In this document: positions 62,601 through 64,000 of the stretch, one piece after another | Numbering within the stretch: the stretch's first letter is position 1 | Layout: the number at the start of each line of letters is the position of its first letter | Source: Odiellus spinosus | Taxonomy: Eukaryota; Arthropoda; Arachnida; Opiliones; Phalangiidae | Assembly (NCBI GenBank): GCA_963920705.1 | Contig: CAWUCO010000268.1 | Coordinates: forward strand, 1,674,001 to 1,738,000 | DNA length: 64,000 bases | Direction of reading: 5' to 3' | The notes under the pieces: model-generated | Databases searched by the model: none | What the model saw: the letters and a program-made list of their open reading frames with translations, nothing else | Told to the model about the DNA's origin: nothing | Program-made: the position numbers and the translations under genes

Positions 62601-64000
62601 AGACTACTCGAAAGAGCAAATATTGGTCTATCTAAAAAACAAGAGCTTTGGAAAATCCGTTGAAAAACATGGAAAATATAACCAATCCAAAAAACATCTC
62701 ATATCAAAAAGCGAATTTTTAAAATCGGAAATTTGACTATTTTGATATTCTATGATTTCTTGAATTGGCCATATTTTTCTTGTTTTTCAACGGATTTTTG
62801 AAAACTCTTATTATTTAGACTGTCCATTAATTGCTCTTTCGAATGACTTTGGTTTTGTCTAAATTGCACAATTGTGACAAATATAAAATTGGTTAAAATT
62901 AAGCAAAAACACTTAAAAATCCAAGATTATTGGATTCAAATGGACACAAAACTTTTGATTTTTAAGCGATTTAAACAAAATTAAGACCACTCGAAAGAGC
63001 AAATATTGGTCTATCTGAAAATCAAGAGCTTTTGAAAATCCGTTGAAAAACATGGAAAATATTGTCAATTCAAAAAACATCTAATATCAAAAAGCGAATT
63101 TTGAAAATCTGAAATTTGACTATTTTGATATTGTATGATTTCTTGAATTGGCCATATTTTTCTTGTTTTTCAACGGATTTTTGAAAACTGTTGTTATTTA
63201 GACTGTCCATTAATTGCTCTTTCGAATGACTTTGGTTTTGTCTAAATTGCAAAATTGTGACCAATATAAAATTGGTTAAATTTAAGCAAAAACGCTTAAA
63301 AATCCAAGATTATTGGATTCAAATGGACACAAAACTTTTGATTTTTAAGCGATTTAGACAAAATTAAGACTACTCGAAAGACCAAATATTGGTCTATCTA
63401 AAAAACAAAAGTTTTGGAAAATCCGTTGAAAAACATGGAAAATATGGACAATTCAAAAAACATCTAATATCAAAAAGCGAATTTTGAAAATCTGAAATTT
63501 GACTATTTTGATATTGTATGGTTTCTTGAATTGGCCATATTTTTCTTGTTTTTCAACGGATTTTTAAAAAATTCTTATTATTTAGACTGTCCATTAATTG
63601 CTCTTTCGAATGACTTTGGTTTTGTCTAAATTGCAAAATTGTGACCAATATAAAATTGGTTAAAATTAAGCAAAAACGCTTAAAAATCCAAGATTATTGG
63701 ATTCAAATGGACACAAAACTTTTGATTTTTAAGCGATTTAGACAAAATTGAGACCACTCGAAAGAGCAAATATTGGTCTATCTAAAAAACAAGAGTTTTG
63801 GAAAATCCGTTGAAAAACATGGAAAATATGGACAATTCAAAAAGCATCTAATATCATAAAGCGAATTTTGAAAATCTGAAATTTGACTATTTTGATATTC
63901 TATGATTTCTTGAATTGGCCATATTTTTCTTGTTTTTCAACGGATTTTTGAAAACTCTTATTATTTAGACTGTCCATTAATTGCTCTTTCGAATGACTTT
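56635..64000 (-). repeat. Reverse-oriented satellite block 3
   Basis: About 19 monomers continuing past the right edge. Variants typical of this block are GACTGTGCATTAATTGC, GTCTAAATTTCAAAATTG, AATTGCCAAGATGTGAC and AACATCTCATATC. The reversed AAATTGCCAAGATGTGAC resembles the GTCACGTCTTGGCAATTT spacer of the neighbouring forward segment, so the two probably share ancestry. Confidence 0.95.
58350..64000 (-). repeat. 8-monomer higher-order repeat (offset 3,065 bp)
   Basis: From about 58,350 the sequence repeats from about 61,415 to the window end, which corresponds to 60,935. Shared private marks are AAAATTGTTTAAAATTATGC (58,671 and 61,736), CTAAAAAAACAAGAG (58,801 and 61,866), CCATTGAAAAACATGG, TTGAATTTTCCATATT (58,930 and 61,995), GACCACTTGAAAG, TTTCTCAACGG, ATAACCAATCCAAAAAAC (59,613 and 62,678), GAGCTTTTGAAAATCC, AACTGTTGTTATT (60,121 and 63,186), AAAGACCAAATATTGG, TTAAAAAATTCTTATT and ATATCATAAAGCG (60,787 and 63,852). 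I noticed only a few differences (ATAATTTC against ATGATTTC, GCAAAATTG against GCACAATTG, GATTTAGAC against GATTTAAAC, one lost A). This is the most recent large duplication here. Confidence 0.9.

Larger units (their letters stand above)
1..64000. repeat. Tandem satellite array, ~383-bp monomer, fills window
   Basis: The same unit recurs with a spacing of 382-383 bp from end to end. In the first + block, A-arm starts fall near 2, 385 and 768, and the last is near 14,932, which is 39 units later. From 15,598 to 33,208 the equivalent point advances by 46 units, and from 56,740 to 63,252 by 17 units. From 35,121 to 55,592 it advances by 53 units plus about half a unit, explained by one truncated copy near 49.6 kb. 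G+C is about 27% in the first monomer. Copies differ mainly by point changes and 1-3 bp indels. I saw no non-satellite insertion anywhere. The array runs off both ends, so its total length is unknown. A heterochromatic or centromere-proximal location in a eukaryote is inference; the family is not one I recognise. Confidence 0.97.

Noticed and set aside
1..64000. CRISPR array
   Set aside because: Repeats are 383 bp with no short direct repeat and unique spacer pattern, no cas genes, and the unit is palindromic over its full length. It is satellite DNA.

Overview
The window is one uninterrupted block of AT-rich satellite DNA. About 167 tandem copies of a monomer of roughly 383 bp fill all 64 kb. 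A hand count on the first monomer gives 104 G+C in 383 bases, about 27%. I see no protein-coding gene, RNA gene, mobile element or unique sequence. The organism is most likely a eukaryote, and the region probably pericentromeric, centromeric or another heterochromatic block. Long tandem arrays with a period of several hundred bases, higher-order duplications and internal dyad symmetry fit that, but I do not recognise the satellite family and cannot name the species.

The monomer is itself a fold-back. In + orientation it runs arm A (about 139 bp), a tip of about 10 bp, arm B (about 135 bp, a diverged inverted copy of A), then a spacer of about 98 bp. Over the outer 111 aligned positions A and the reverse complement of B match at 91 (82%). 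The spacer adds several short hairpins. Every monomer therefore has two dyad centres, one at the tip and one in the spacer, and could form a stem of about 135 bp around either.

Layout by orientation: + from 1 to about 15,035; - to about 33,511; a single + monomer to about 33,868; - to about 34,660; a single + monomer to about 35,015; - to about 55,790; about 2.2 + monomers to about 56,634; - to the end. All seven orientation switches lie inside the arms, at one of two short stretches that A and B share: an 18-bp block (AAAATCCGTTGAAAAACA) or an 8-bp block (CAATTCAA). The switches therefore look like exchange or template switching between the inverted arms.

On top of this are many larger duplications recognisable by shared private mutations, with offsets of 1, 2, 3, 5, 7, 8, 16, 19, 22 and 25 monomers. 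There are also A-sequence patches inside B arms (gene-conversion-like) and one half-length unit at about 49.6 kb, whose deletion endpoints sit at matching positions on either side of a spacer hairpin. The many 60-64 codon open stretches are by-products of the repeat: they start at TTG, and in arm A they stay open only where one TAG has become TAC.
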